Source: Dichetophora obliterata
Taxonomy: Eukaryota > Arthropoda > Insecta > Diptera > Sciomyzidae
Assembly: GCA_963920525.1 (NCBI GenBank)
Contig: OY986435.1
Coordinates: forward strand, 273,102,848-273,166,847
Direction of reading: 5' to 3'
Length of the DNA stretch: 64,000 nucleotides
The notes below the pieces were generated by a model. The model did no database searches. It saw only the letters and a program-made list of their open reading frames with translations, and was not told where the DNA came from. Numbering within the stretch: position 1 is the stretch's first letter; the number at the start of each line of letters is the position of its first letter. This document shows, one piece after another, positions 22,801 through 37,800 of this stretch. A program made the position numbers and the translations under genes.

Positions 22801-25800
22801 ACCCAAAAGTAAAATTAAATTTCACTCAAAAAATGAGGTAATTTTCAATTGCCAGAAACAGAAAATACCCACAAAATAAAAAATATAAAAACTATCCACT
22901 TTTTGGGTGATTTTTCATATTTTGTATGAAGAAATTTTGGCTGATTTTTGGTTTTTTTGGGAGATTTTTCCTAACGCCTTAGGGGCCGTTCAAGTATTAC
23001 GGAAGTAGATTTTTTAAATTACCAGCCCCCTCCCCTAGTCAGCAAGATTTGCCAAAGCTCTTACCCCCCTCCCATGCTTACGTAAACATTAATACATGCA
23101 GCGGGAGTCCCTGAAAATGTGTGGTAGAAAATTCCCCATGTCATCAAAAAAACTTATTAGCTAGTTATTTTTGAATGGCCCCTTAAAAAAATTTAAAATT
23201 ATTTTTCAACTTTTATATTAATTTCTAAATTATGCACAAACAAAACAAAATCGCTTATTTTGACCTTCAGTTAATTTCAACTGAGCTTCAATTATATTTC
23301 AACTGAGCTTCAATTATATTTTCAACAAAAAGACTTCTCTCATTTCCACTGCCCAAAATTGTTAATTTACTGACATAAAACAAAAACAACTGTTGATCTA
23401 CTGACTTTGAGAATATTTGATATAAAAATATTCCGTTATTTTCATCAAACGAGCGATTCAATTTTGTCCAACAGCTTGTTCTAGACGCAACACTGTGGGC
23501 TTATTGCATGAATATGATATGCCACATGCAAAATTTATTTAAAAGTTTTGAAAAAAGTATATTTTTATGAAAAAATCAGGGACCGTAACGGTTATGAGTT
23601 TTTTCAAAAAGTCAAAAAATAATCGTTATTGTTTGACTGATTTCAATTCGATCAAAAATAAAAGTTAAAATTTGAGTTTTGGTTTTTCAATAAAACATTT
23701 AAGTTAAAATTTGACTTTTATTTTTTCTTATCAAAAGTAAAAGTTAAAATATGAATTTTATTTTTTTGATCAAAAATATAAGTAGAAATTTGATTTTAAT
23801 TTTTTTTATCAAAAATAAATGTTAAAATTTTACTTTTAATTTTCGATCAAAAATAAAATTTAATAGATCAGATTAATAGAGTACATTTTTATTCTTGTAC
23901 ACTATATTCGTAACATTTTTGCACAGAGATAAAAATATTACTATCGATCTTCATATCATTGTCAAAAAATTGTAAAATTGGTCAAAAAATAACAATTATT
24001 TATTGACTTTTTTAAGAAAAATCCGATAAATTAAAATCATTAAAGATTATTATTTCTTAGATAACAAGCATCACATTACTATATTAAAAAATCGATTCGA
24101 CTTACTTATAGATTTGACTTTTTGAATAGAAATTTCGAAAATAACTGTTATTTATTCGGTCCCTGGAAAAAATAAATTTTACAAGGAAACTTTTACAAAT
24201 GTTTGCAAATTAAAAGGGTATAGCTGAAATCTCTGCAGTAGGTGTTGATAATTCTTTAAGTTATATGTTTTGAACATAAAAAACAAATTTTTTGATCATG
24301 TGGCAATTAGCCCTTAATTTAATGTGTGAGCTTTATACTACCAAACAAAGATAGGCTGGAATCTTTGAGGCCCTGTTGACTCAGCTTATTACAACAAATA
24401 TTTTTTGTATGTAAAAGATACTTAATTTTGCGATTCCTTATGTTTTTGTAATTCTAATCAAGGCATTAAATCTGTGACTTAATTGGAAATAAAAATCGCA
24501 TTTAAAATAAAATTTTTTTATATGAATATAATATGTAGAAAAATCTAGAGACTGTCTAGAAACCTTTAAAAGATACGCTAGCTTATACTGGTATTAATAT
24601 TATATTTTGCAAGAGCTGGCTTACCTTTTCATTAAAAGATGTTCCAGGATCTGGATCTAGAAATAATTCCGAAAGTTCATTTGTTCTTTTTTCTGCACCA
24701 GCACTTCTCTTGTTGATTTTATTTCGACTCTTGGGCTTCACTTCTTTGTCTTTACCATAATTAATCATTGTTGAGCTTAGCATTGGTTTGATATTTAACT
24801 GCTTGCCGCCTGACTGGCCGGCTCCAATATCAAAAACATCTGCAATGCGGTTCGACGAAGAAGGTTGTGGGTGTTCTTTCTGCGCAGGACGCAAATGCTT
24901 AAGATCATGCAGTTTGTTACGAAAATTAGAGTTATTTGATTTTTCTATATCTTCGACTGGCACGTGATGCTCATCTTCGGTAGTGTCATCAGTAATGAAT
25001 TCTTCAAACCCGAAGAGGTCTGAAATATTGCCTTTCGTTTGGTGATTCGACAAAGTTGTACTGTTATTAGACGCTTTTTGGTCCTTTCTCTCAACCATAT
25101 CTTGCTGTTTCGACGAATTCCATGGAGGCAACGATATAATATTCAAGATTTGAAGTGGACTTCTGTGGCTCAGCTCACGTCTTGGGTTTAGCTGCTGTCG
25201 TTGGGTAATTAAATTTAAATTTTCAGCCTCAGGCGTGTTAGGGTTAGTTTCAGATGAAGGTGGTGCTTTATTTTCTGCGTTGGAATCATTTGATGAGAAT
25301 GAAGAAAGTGAGTCCGAGGGTTTGGAATGTTCGACGCCAGTAGTTGGAATAATCGGCAAATGAGCATCGTCGAAAGGATTGAATGGAGTAGCTGGCACTG
25401 GTAACTCTGACTCTGGTTCTGGCAGCAGATCCTGATAACGATGTTTTTGTTTTCTTGGTGAAGAAGGTATATAATCACTGGAAAATGACGGAAGATTTGC
25501 TGAGTTTCTACTAAAAAAAAAGACACTGGGTAGATGAGCATCATCGTTTACACGCCATGGTGACGCACCGCCATGATCTTCTGGAAGTGGATCGACTTCT
25601 AGCATTATTGGTGACATATTGCTAGTCTTACTTAGTGCCGGATAAACTTTTCTGACTGGTGTACTGACAAATTTTTGCGCTACTTCTAGTAGCTTACGCT
25701 TGTTAGTTATCTAGCAGAAAAATGCAAATCAAATAAAAAAGTTGACAAAAAAAAATGCTTGCGTTACCTTCTTGCGTGAGTTTTCTTTCTTTTTAGTTTC

Positions 25801-28800
25801 CGATAATAACACCGAACGAGCTAGATCGCTAAAAGTGTCTCCAACAGCGGAAGTGTCGTGATTTTTCCTGGAAGATGGAAGATTAACAGCTTCTTCAGCG
25901 AGTTGGACAGGCTGGTCTGGAATTTCTGGCCCTTCAAACGCAACATTCTGCATATCATCGTTATCAGCGTAAGGCTCCTTATAAATTTTTTGCGCGACTT
26001 TTTGTATGTTTTGTTTATTTATTTTTTTACGCTGCACCACAGCACGTTTTTTCGAAATAATCTTACGTTTAATTGTAAGTTTTCCTATACCTTTCTTACG
26101 TGTGGCCACCCGCACTTTACCCTCGGCTATAAGTTTCTTTATAACATCTGCAGCTGGATCGAACTTTTTAGTGGCTGTGTCTGAGTCAGAGTTTTGTGAT
26201 TGTGATAGATACTCATAGACGCTGCCGGCAGAAAATTTCCCTCGCTGGGTAAGGCGTCTCTTGCCTGATGTTGTTTTTTCGACTGCATTGATTTTTTTTA
26301 TAATAGTATTGTTTGTATTTTTTGAATTTTCCAAAGTTCTGTGGAAAAATTTATTCGTTTTGTTTGCAACAGTCGTTTCATTCGGGGGCGGCTGTTGGTT
26401 AACAACAATTTCTTCCTCTTCGTTATCCGACAGCAATAGTTGTTCAATAAGATCAGATCTATTCGCGAAATTTTTAAAGGAGCCTGCAATAGTTACGAGA
26501 AAAATTTCATATATTGTAGATTATTAAATTAAAAACGCGTGGCTTTTTAAGTTATTGAAGGACTTGTGCGCAGTGTTGCCAGAAAAGGGAAGTTTCCCTT
26601 TCCAAAAGGGAAAAAGGGAATAGCAATCTTAAAAACGGGGAAAATTAGGTTGACTGGTTTTTTGTGCAAAAAGAGTAATTTTGTCATAAAATCAAGCAAT
26701 TATATTATGAATTTTTTTGCTTGTTTTTCACATCTTATCTTGTATTTAAACAAATTCCAAAATAATGAGTAATCTTGAGTTTTAATTTAATTTCATTTAA
26801 ATTGATTTAGATTGTCATCAGCTGTAAACTCAAACGTAATTTGTTATCTGTCAAGCGTCATTTGATTTATTTGCTTGGCAAACTATGGAAAATGGGTAAG
26901 TTAAATTGAGAGCTTTAAAGGATGTAATTTTTGGGACGAATGCGAAGCATTTAGACTTTTCGCATTTGTTAATCCTATCATTTTCAAAAAATAAAATTTA
27001 TTCCAATGTGTTCCTATTTTCCTCATTTATTTAAAAACTTGATTTAATTTATAGGTCACTAAGAAATATTGATTTATTAAAAATTCTAACACAAATTTAG
27101 CACATTTTTTGCTAAAAAATTATTGGCACCATGTTTTAAATATGAAATTTGCAGATATGTACAAGTGAAATATTTCCAAAAATTAAAAAAATTCATATCG
27201 TTAATTTTTCTCTTGAGCATAGTGTTGCATGCGCTGAGAGCTTTTTCTGTCATAAATTTAAATTTAGAATTTGTATTTAAATCATATAAGGTCAACATAA
27301 TAAATATAGAGGTCATTTAGGAAACAACTTTAATCAAATGGTAGAGCTCGACCAAACGGAAACAGCTGAAAACAAAATCAGCAAAAATCTAAAAACAACT
27401 TCAGTAAACATGCTTTGTTAGTGCAGACTTCCAGTAGGCTGTTGGACTACATATAATAACATAAGCATAGAGACTAAAGTAAAGCAGAAATACAACAAAT
27501 GTGAAATTATGAAATTGAGAAAAACTGAGAAATTGACACTTCAAATCTCATCGCCCCGGTGGTGCAGTGCGTTAGTGCGCGCTTGCACGGGTATCACAAA
27601 GATTTCTGATGCCGCCTTTAGCCGGGTAGAAATTGCAATCAGATCAGCTAGTGATTTTTTCCTTTTCATATTGAAAAACTTTGTTGTTGTTTCTTTGGAA
27701 AAGATTCGTTAGAACAATTAATTGTTCTAACTTTGACCGTAAGCTCAATAAACGATTTTAAACTATCAAACAACTAGAATTTGTATTAAAAATCAAGTAT
27801 GATTTAAACTATCAAACATTTAGAATTTGTATTTAAATCATATAAAGTCAACATAATAAATATAGAGGTCATTTAGGAAAAAACTTTAATTTAAATAAAA
27901 CTAGTATATGAGATCGGTTGCATAACCGTACCGTAAATGGTATCTTACACACCAAAATACATATGAAAAATTAAAACAGCATAGGATTAGAAATCGAGAG
28001 GAAGTGTTTGCAGTTACACTAAAGTAATATGTATCTACAAGTAATAAAAGTGATATATTTTTTAAGGCATATTTTTAATTATATCGACCCGTTTGCGCAT
28101 AATTATCGTAAGTGCAATTTTTTCGAAACTGACTTTTTGATGCAAATTTGTTGTACACTCCACAACGCATCACCTGGTAAAATATTGTAGCTGTAATCCT
28201 TGGTAAAATATTGTAGCTAGAAAAAAGGGAAAATGTTTAGGAAAGAACGGGAAAAACTTATTGAAATGCATGAACAAAACGGGAATGACCTCTCTCAAAA
28301 TCTGGCAACATTGGTTGTGCGTGTTATAAAAATTTTGAACACAACTGATCAAGAACTGGACTGAAAAGTTTTATGACGACTCCGAACATATCATGTTCTC
28401 AAGAAGTTTTTTATGGCATTTTTTACTCAGTGGTAATATACAATTGTCTGTATGGTATTTTTTACTATTTGAGTTTTACAATTTCTGTAGAAGGGTAAAA
28501 TACTTTACAAATCTTATACAGGATGTCAAGCAATAATTGCAACTATTGTTTGTTGTTTACGGAAGTGAAAGGTGATTTTAACACATTAAGGAGCTACAGG
28601 ATTAATTAATGTTTTATGACTGTGATATTTTAATATTTTATTGTTTATAGCAGAAAAATTAACTCACGGAAAACTTTTTTAACAGCTCAGCTAAAAGACA
28701 ATGCATTGACCTTTCTAACGGTGCATAAAAAACCGACCCGATTTATCCATTACCGAGCTGTGCTCGTGTGAAGATAAAATCAATCCTTTGAAACTACTAA

Positions 28801-31800
28801 ATTTCAAGTTTGAACGAAATTTGCTTATAAATTCGAGTAATAAATCAAATTTATTTTAATGATAAATTTTGTAATTTATTTAATTTTCTTTTTAATGACA
28901 CTTAAGACATAAACATATCTTTGAAAATACAAAAGTTGTTTGTACTTCAAAAATTTAACTAAATTGAAAACATAATAATTGAAGAGTTCTGTTCAAATGT
29001 CCTATTTAACATTATTGAAAAACTTGTTTTACTATGGTTTAGCACTTTAAATATTGCATCCTATCATTTGCACATATAAAAAAAACCATTTAAATTTTTT
29101 TATCCATGCTTCTTGCATCATATATTAGCTGTGACAGTGCTGTGCAAAACATTTGCAACTGTAATCCCATACATATAAATAGTCTACATTTTCATATAAA
29201 AGAAATGTGCAGTTTAACTTTTACATGTTTTAGGGAACGTCAGACTTTGTTGTTTATTATCCAATAACAAAAACATAACTTCTTAGATTTACAACATCAA
29301 AAATGTAATGTAAATATGTTAGGTTAAACTGGATGCCTTCGTGAAGGCTCACATAGACCAATTCAGGTCCTTAGTGGTACCGGTAGCGAACAAAAGGAAC
29401 CTTTGTGTTTATTTAAAAGTCTTTAAAGATTTGCGTTGAATTCGCAAACCTTAGGAGGGATTCCAGAGACACCCTGGCTACATCTTTAAGCGACGGGAAT
29501 GTCGATGAGCCTAGGTATTTTAGTCTCGATCTAAGTAGGGCGGGGCATGTGCATAGTAGGTGCTCCAGGGTCTACACTGTGCTCGGTTCCTTGCACTTCC
29601 TGCAGTTGTCATTCGTGGTGATGCCAAGCTTCCTCGCGTGGGCTGCCGTCATGCAGTGACCATTGAGCATGCCCACTAGTGTCCTGCAATCTTTGCGCGG
29701 GCGTGCCAAGATGAACAGAGTTCGTTTTTTGCATTGTGCATTGCACATGATTTTCAAGATTTTGCACGATGTCGTATCTCTCCATCTACGATTCACTGCT
29801 AGTGTGGCTCTTCTTTCGAGGTTCCTGTACAACTCTTGTAGCGGAGTAAGTACATGTTCTGCGGTAATGTAAATAAAAACAAATACAAATTCAGCTGTGC
29901 AAAACATATGCAACTACTTCTTTGTTTTTTATATTGATGCCACATTGCTTTTGTACGTTTAATTTCATAACGGTAATCGTATATTTTTACTTTGGTCAGC
30001 TTTTATGAGTGTTGTCTTAAAAATTTTGCACTCATAAATTTTTTGCTATAGACCAACTACAATCCAAGTGTTTTGTTTGATCTTTTCTGATTAGATGGGT
30101 GGCAATGAGTATAATTCTATTTTCAAATCAAAAATTTTGTTGGATTACAACAATGGACTGTCGCAGAAAGAAATTGCAATCAAGTATTCCATTCATAAAC
30201 CTACAATTTGTGGCATTGTTAATAGTGGAAACACGGAAGTGTGTCATAAAAGAAGACGACCATGCAAAACAGTTCGAGAGAATCGTAAAATCATAAATAT
30301 CATAAAGCAAAATCCTCAAGTTTCCTCCAAACAAATCAAAAATGAGTTACAATTGAATGTTGACACTTCAACTATCAGACGAAGAGCTATAGAGGCTGGC
30401 TTTAGAAGTTATACAACCGATAAGAAACCCTTTATTTTTAAAAAAAAAAATCTGTTAGCTCGCCTTGAGTTCGCGCGTACTCATTTAAATTGGACTTTAA
30501 AAGAATGGTCAACGGTTGTTTTCCGACGAATCAAAATTTAATTTACATGAATCGGATGGCAGACATCATGTGCGTAGACCCCATGTAGAGAGGTTGAATT
30601 CAAAATTTACGAAAGCAAAGGTGACGGTGTGGGGTTGCTTTTCGGCAAATGGGGTTTCGGCAAGTGGGGTTGCTTTTCGGTGTTGGACCAATATTATGAG
30701 AGCTGAAGATTATAAAAAATTGCTTCCATATGCTGAGTGGGAAATGCTAATTGCTTCGAGGTTCCAACACGAAAGTGGCCCCCAAGCACACGTCGAAAAT
30801 GGTACGAGCCTGGTTAACTGAAAATAGTGTAGAAGTTATTATTTGGCCACCGCAATCCCCGCATTTAAGCCTCATCGAGAGTCTCTGGGAGATTGTAAAA
30901 CGTAGGATATTAAACAAGCCCGTCAAGAAACCTGGCGAGCTCTTTACAGAAATTCAAAAGCAGTGGTTGGACATTAAAAATACATTTAAACATAACCTCA
31001 TAGCTTCTATGCCAAAAAATGTTCAGCCGTTATAAAAAATAAGGGATATGAAACTAAACACTGAGTTGCATTTTTGGTTTTTCTTCCTTTAAGGTATTCA
31101 TATTAAAAGCTGAATTTGTACTGGTTTTTATTTACTTTAATTTTTTTTTGTTGCAAATCTAAGAATTTATATAATTGTTATTGGAAAATAAAGAACATAG
31201 TCTGTCGTTAACTAAAACATATAAAAGTTAAACTGCAAATTTATTTTTTATGAAAGTGTAGACCATTCATATGTATGGGATTACAGTTGCAAATATTTTA
31301 CACAGCACTGTATCTATATCGATAAGCGATAGATAACAGCTTAAGGGCCACTTTCTCAATGTCCGGTTAGTCTAGATCTTAACCAGGAGTTAGCTAACCA
31401 TATGATAGCTAAAAAAATAATTTTGATTTCACCAAGTGCTGGTTAAGAAACTGTCGGTTAGATGACTAATTGTGAATTTTTCAATTGTGAATACATAAAA
31501 ACATCATATCAGCTGTCTCGTGTTTACATTTTTTTGATTTTGTGCTGCAAATATATAAAAAAATGACAAAACGCAATAGACTGCCTAAATTCACATCATA
31601 CGAGGAAAAATTTTTCATTGGCAGAACACGGCCACATCATTGAAAATAAAAAAAAGATGCTGTTGCCTTTGAGAAAAAAAAAAGAAAGTGTGGGGGAAGA
31701 TTGCCCTGGAGTTCGAGGTTCGGTATGGCGTTGGTTCGGTAATTGCGTATGTCCTTTCTCTATTTTGGTATAAACTTTAATTATAAAGAAAATAAATTAT

Positions 31801-34800
31801 TGAAGTTCTGTCTATTTTTGTGTAAAATAAACAAAAAATAGTTTACTCTATTCAGCTGTTCTTCCGATTAATAGCGCTAACCGAAACCACAACTTGCCGT
31901 TAACTTAATCAGCACTTAACTGACAGTTAAGCCTTAACCGAACATTGAGAAAGGGTTTTTTTGCTAACTGCTGGTTAAAATTCTGATTAGTGCCTAACCG
32001 AACATTGAGAAAGCGGCCCTAAGTCTGATAACAAAGTTTCGAAAAATTTTGATTCAAAGTTTTCAATCGCCATATAAGTTATACGGAAGGGTGTCTTGCT
32101 AGAAGATCTAGATTTTGTGTGTTTATAAAAATATATGCGTGGAACACATATACATCAATAACAACACATGAACACAGATATAGCTGCGTTAAGAAAGGCT
32201 CCGAATTGTAAGCACAACAAAATCTAGACTTTTTCAGTTTTCTCAGTTGTCAACTTCATACAATGTCGAAATAGGCCCTTTTGAACACACTTCTCATATG
32301 TCCAAGAAATGGTCTAATTAGGTGGCCTTCGAGATCACCCGATCTGATTCCACTGGATTTTTTTGTTGGGAAGGATGAAAGACCTCGTTTATGCAAAAGA
32401 AATTTCATCGAGTTGATCGAACGGATAAATACAGCTTGTACATTTGAACATATATCTGAAGTAGAATTTAATTTATCTTAAAAAAATTTTTATTTTTTTT
32501 AAAAATTTATATTTTTAGTTACGGTCCTTACATTCTGAGAAAGAATAAAGTTATGCAGCTTAAATGAAAATGAGGTCATCAGGGAAGTTAGCCGAAGCTA
32601 GTATTATTAAGCAAGCTTTAGAATCTAGTGAATTCGCAAAAGAGTGTATAGTTAATAGGTCTTTTGCAAAAGTCTATAAACTAAGTGCTCTCAACACTCT
32701 CTCATTGATGATGGATTACGCCAAATTGCGCCAAAGATGTTTTCCCATCGTACAAAAATGTTCAGAAAGAAAAAATAAATTGCTATCCCACTAGTGTTAC
32801 GGAAACAGAAGCAGTAGTTCCTCTTCAATCTTTGCTGGATCACACAGCGTCGCGCTTGTTAAAATCGCAGGATGACATCTTCAATAGTAATTTTTCATTG
32901 AAATTTGTTTTGTATTCGAAGTGGGGATTTGGTGGTAGTTCTAGTCATACACAGTACAAGCAAAGGTTTGTATCTGAAGAGGCAGATGATACATATATGT
33001 TTTTATCATGTTTAGTTCCACTTTAATTAGCAAGTGAAGAAAACAACCAAAAACAAATTTTATGGCAGAACCCACGCCCTTCATCAACACGATTTTGTAG
33101 GCCAATAAAACTACACTATATAAAAGAAACCGATGAACTTGTGAAGCAAGAATAAGAATACATGGATCTTCAAATTTCAAAATTAATTCCAACTGAAGTT
33201 TCTTTAAATGGCAAGGATTATAAAGTCATCCATAGACCTCTCTTTACTATGGTTGATGGAAAAACATGCAACTCCTTATTCGAGACTAAATCAACCCTTA
33301 AATGCTATTTATGTGATGCTTCGAGTATGGATTTTAATAATATTGAGGAAATGTTATTACGACCTACGAAAAAAAAGAGTATTTATCATTTGGTATACCA
33401 GTAATGCATTCGTGGATTAGATTTTTTGAATGTGTGTTGCACATTTCATAGAAATTACCATTGAAAACATGGCGCATAAACAAACAAAACAAAGAGATTG
33501 TAGACAATAATAAAAAAGAATTCAAAATGAGTTTTTAAGTAGAATTTCGCTAATTGTTGATAGACCCAAGCCTGGATTTGGGAACTCAAATGACAGAAAT
33601 GTCGCTAGAAAGTTTTTCAAAACCACGAGGTAACTGCTGTTATAACTGGTATTGCAGACGAATTTTTAAAAAAAACTATATATAATTCTACATACAATAT
33701 CTTCTGGCCAAAAGATAAATGAAAGTAAATTCGAAGCATTTTGCATTGAAACAGCAAGACTTTATGTACAACTATACCCGCGGTATCCTATGACACCCAC
33801 TCTGCATAAAATTCTCATACATGGAAGCGATGTAATCCGACACGCATTGTTAGAGGCACGAAATAAAGATTTTAAGAATTTAAGGGAAAGATATAGCAGG
33901 AAAACAAGCAGAATGAATAATATTCAGGATATTTTGAATCAGTTGCTCATTTCATCAGATCCATTGGTAAAAATACTCGATCATTGCCGATTTCAACAAA
34001 CAAAAAGTTATTTTATCCAGAAGTTATAGATATGCTAGAAGTTGAGTTGCTGAGCATGGAAGCTTACTCTGATACTTCTGATGAATGAAATTGACTCATT
34101 GGGTTCAAATATGAATGCCTTGGAATAATAAATTTAACGACAAATAGTAATTTTCTTTGTTTAATTCCTAATAATTAAAGCTATTGAAATACGTTCATAT
34201 ATGGATATCGGTTGTATGGGAGTTTGCGCTTCGTACTGACAAATCTTAACCAAACTTGTTTTAGTACTTGATGTAATTAATTTAAAGATAAATACTAATT
34301 TTCGTCGTTTTACTCTGAATAGTTTTTAGAATATTTCAAAATATTATTATAGGTTGTATGTAAAGTGCCACGCCCCTTTGTTATATTTTCATTTAAATAA
34401 GTTTATAATGTTTAGAGGTCCCAAAATTACCCAAATACCAATTTTGGTGAAGATACATTAAGATTTGTTGTCTTGGCCAACCGTGCCATACAACAACGAG
34501 TATAAATTATACCAAGAGATTGCTTCATCCAGCGTTCCAACTTCTTTCCAGACTATCAGCCATCCACCGACAGAAAAACCAAAACAATGACAACCAACGA
34601 GTTTTTGTACTCGTTATTGACGCATTGCTGTGAGTAAGAAGAAGTAAACATGAAAATGAATACAAGTAACGAAAGGAGAAGAAAACAATATTATAAGTAT
34701 GTATGTGAATGAAAATGTAACTTCTATTTGCCACAACTTTTACAGCTTATTTTTTTGTGTTAATTTTTGGGATCTTCTTGTGTTTGACGAATTGATGTTG

Positions 34801-37800
34801 TTTCTAGCTGGACATTGTTGTTGCGATTTTATTCTAGCTAGATTTTGGTTGCATCTGCAAATAATAATTTTTTTCATTAGCCGAATAAAAAGACGGAATT
34901 CTGATTCGGCTAAAGAAATAATTATTCTTTAATAAGGAGTTGCAAATATGTTTTTTTTTTCATGAAGAGAAGAAAATTGCTTGTTACCCATTTGCTTTAA
35001 TGTTGTTGAAATTGTTTTTATGTAGGTATTTTATTAAAAGATACCAAAGTTGCAAGCAGTCATGATTTTATTTTAAGAAATTTATTTAAGAAAATGATTT
35101 TATTTTTTATTAAAATGTCAATTTTACGACAAAACCATTGATCGTAGATGCATGTATATATATATATATATATATAGTATAGAATAGTATAGATATATAT
35201 TAATATTATATTTATTATTATATACACATATACTTATAATTTTATTAGTATTCTTATTAGGTTATCTTAAACCACCAACAAAAATATACCTATCTGCCCA
35301 ATCAGAAAACCCTGCAAGCATAATCAAAAGTATATTTTGATTCAATTGGAAAATATTTAAGAATTCCATTTCGTTATATTAAGATATTTATTTCAGATAG
35401 ATTTTATGTTCAAATGTATATAACTAATCCGAGTAAAACAATTTCATTTAGAACATTTTATTTTTTTATATATTTTTATATTCTTTGTTTATCACGTAAT
35501 TAAAATGCAATGATAAAATTTTTAACATTTATTAGAATAATTTTGTACAAATGTAATATTGTGACGAAATTTGTTGTGAGCATTTTTATCATGCATTTCT
35601 TAATTGGTTGGTTTTAAGCATTTTAAACATTTTAAAAATAAACAGTTTTAAACATAATATATATATACAGTTTTAAACATTCATAATATATATGAATTAT
35701 TTCATATATATTACTTTTGAGTAAAATTTCATGTGAGTATAATTTATATAATTGTGTAATAGCATATATTGAAACGATGTTATTTTTTTTTATTAAATAT
35801 TTACAAGTTATTAGTTTATTTTATGAAGTTTAAGGTATTTATTTAATACAATATGTGACTATTGTCTTCTGTACATGCTTTTATTGGGTAAATTTTGATG
35901 ACCTGTGTTTGGTTTTTAAAGCATTATTAAAGCACAAGAGGTTTTCATTTTTTATGTTTTTGTTCAATGTAAAAAGTGAACATTTCTGTATTTTATTACT
36001 ATGTTTAGAGGTCAGTTATATGTAAATGCAGACGTATTAACCTCGTATATGATTATTGCCATTTTTTTAAAAGTTTGAAGAATACGATACTTTTGCATCA
36101 TCGGGAGAAATAAATGGCAAGTTTCATAGCTCCGTATGGTTGATCAATGGATTTAATTGTTGCGATAAATGCCAATTTTCACAGTTCTGTAAGGTTGATC
36201 AATGAATTTGATTTAATAATGATAATTTAATAATAATTAATTTAATAATGATAAAACTACATATCAGATAAGGACGATTCATGCATTAAAATGAGCACCA
36301 GGTCCTCGTCCTTAAGAAGGGATACTCCTTTGTCCAAATGCCGTTTGCTCTATCTCTTGTAGTTTAGGAGTTGTAGAACACTTTTTGGAGTGGAAGCTGG
36401 CCAAAAACATGTGCTTTTTCCGTCATAACTCCCAAACCATACATCCTACAAGGACGATTTATACACCAAATTGTTTCTAATACATATATACACAAGACTG
36501 CATATTCAGAAAAAAGTTTTCTGGAATTTGATTTTTTTTCAAGAATCTTAGTTAAATTTTTTTACATGAATCATAGTTTTTGACGTGGTTTTTTGCGATT
36601 TTTTTGATTTTTTAGCCATAACTTCTAAATCATACATCATAAAAGAACGATTTATGCATCAAAATGTTCCTTAAGCTACTGCCCACAAGACTGTATCCTT
36701 AAAATAATTTTAAAAATTAGATTTCATGTTAATTTCATGTGCCCTTTTTTGTCAATTTTTATTTTTTTTATTTATTTTCTAAAATAAAAACTACATATCA
36801 GATAAGGACGATTCATGCATTAAAATGAGCACCAGGTCCTCGTCCTTAAGAAGGGATACTCCTTTGTCCAAATGCCGTTTGCTCTATCTCTTGTAGTTTA
36901 GGAGTTGTAGAACACTTTTTGGAGTGGTAGCTGGCCAAAAACATGTGCTTTTTCCGTCATAACTCCCAAACCATACATCCTACAAGGACGATTTCAGGTG
37001 TCCTTTTTTGTCAATTTTTATTTTTTTTATTTATTTTCTAAAATAAAAACTACATATCAGATAAGGACGATTCATGCATTAAAATGAGCATTTGTCCAAA
37101 TGCCGTTTGCTCTATCTCTTGTAGTTTAGGAGTTGTAGAACACTTTTTGGAGTGGAAGCTGGCCAAAAACATGTGCTTTTTCCGTCATAACTCCCAAACC
37201 ATACATCCTACAAGGACGATTTATACACCAAATTGTTTCTAATACATATATACACAAGGCTGCATATTCAGAAAAAGTTTTCTGGAATTTGATTTTTTTT
37301 CAAGAATCTTAGTTAAAATTTTTTACATGAATCATAGTTTTTGACGTGGTTTTTTGCGATTTTTTTGATTTTTTAGCCATAACTTCTAAATCATACATCA
37401 TAAAAGAACGATTTATGCATCAAAATGTTCCTTAAGCTACTGCCCACAAGACTGTATCCTTAAAATAATTTTAAAAATTAGATTTCATGTTAATTTCATG
37501 TGTCCTTTTTTGTCAATTTTTATTTTTTTTATTTATTTTCTAAAATAAAAACTACATATCAGATAAGGACGATTCATGCACCTAATTTCATACCTAATTT
37601 TTAAAATTATTTTAAGGATACAGTCTTGTGGGCAGTAGCTTAAGGAACATTTTGATGCATAAATCGTTCTTTTATGATGTATGGTTTAGAAGTTATGGCT
37701 AAAAAATCAAAAAAATCGCAAAAAACCACGTCAAAAACTATGATTCATGTAAAAAATTTTAACTAAGATTCTTGAAAAAAAATCAAATTCCAGAAAACTT

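Larger units (their letters stand above)
29135..31310 (+). mobile_element. Tc1-like transposon
   Basis: Inverted ends of about 90-110 bp start CAGTGCTGTG and share GCAACTGTAATCCCATACAT. The right flank has TA; the left flank shows GA, probably a mutated TA. The gene at 30095-31035 is a DD34E-type transposase. A LINE fragment at 29317-29863 interrupts the left part. Without it the element is about 1.6 kb, standard for Tc1. Confidence 0.88.

Noticed and set aside
35155..35177. TA dinucleotide run as a regulatory site
   Set aside because: Simple microsatellite, mirrored at 39139-39161 in the other arm of palindrome 2.
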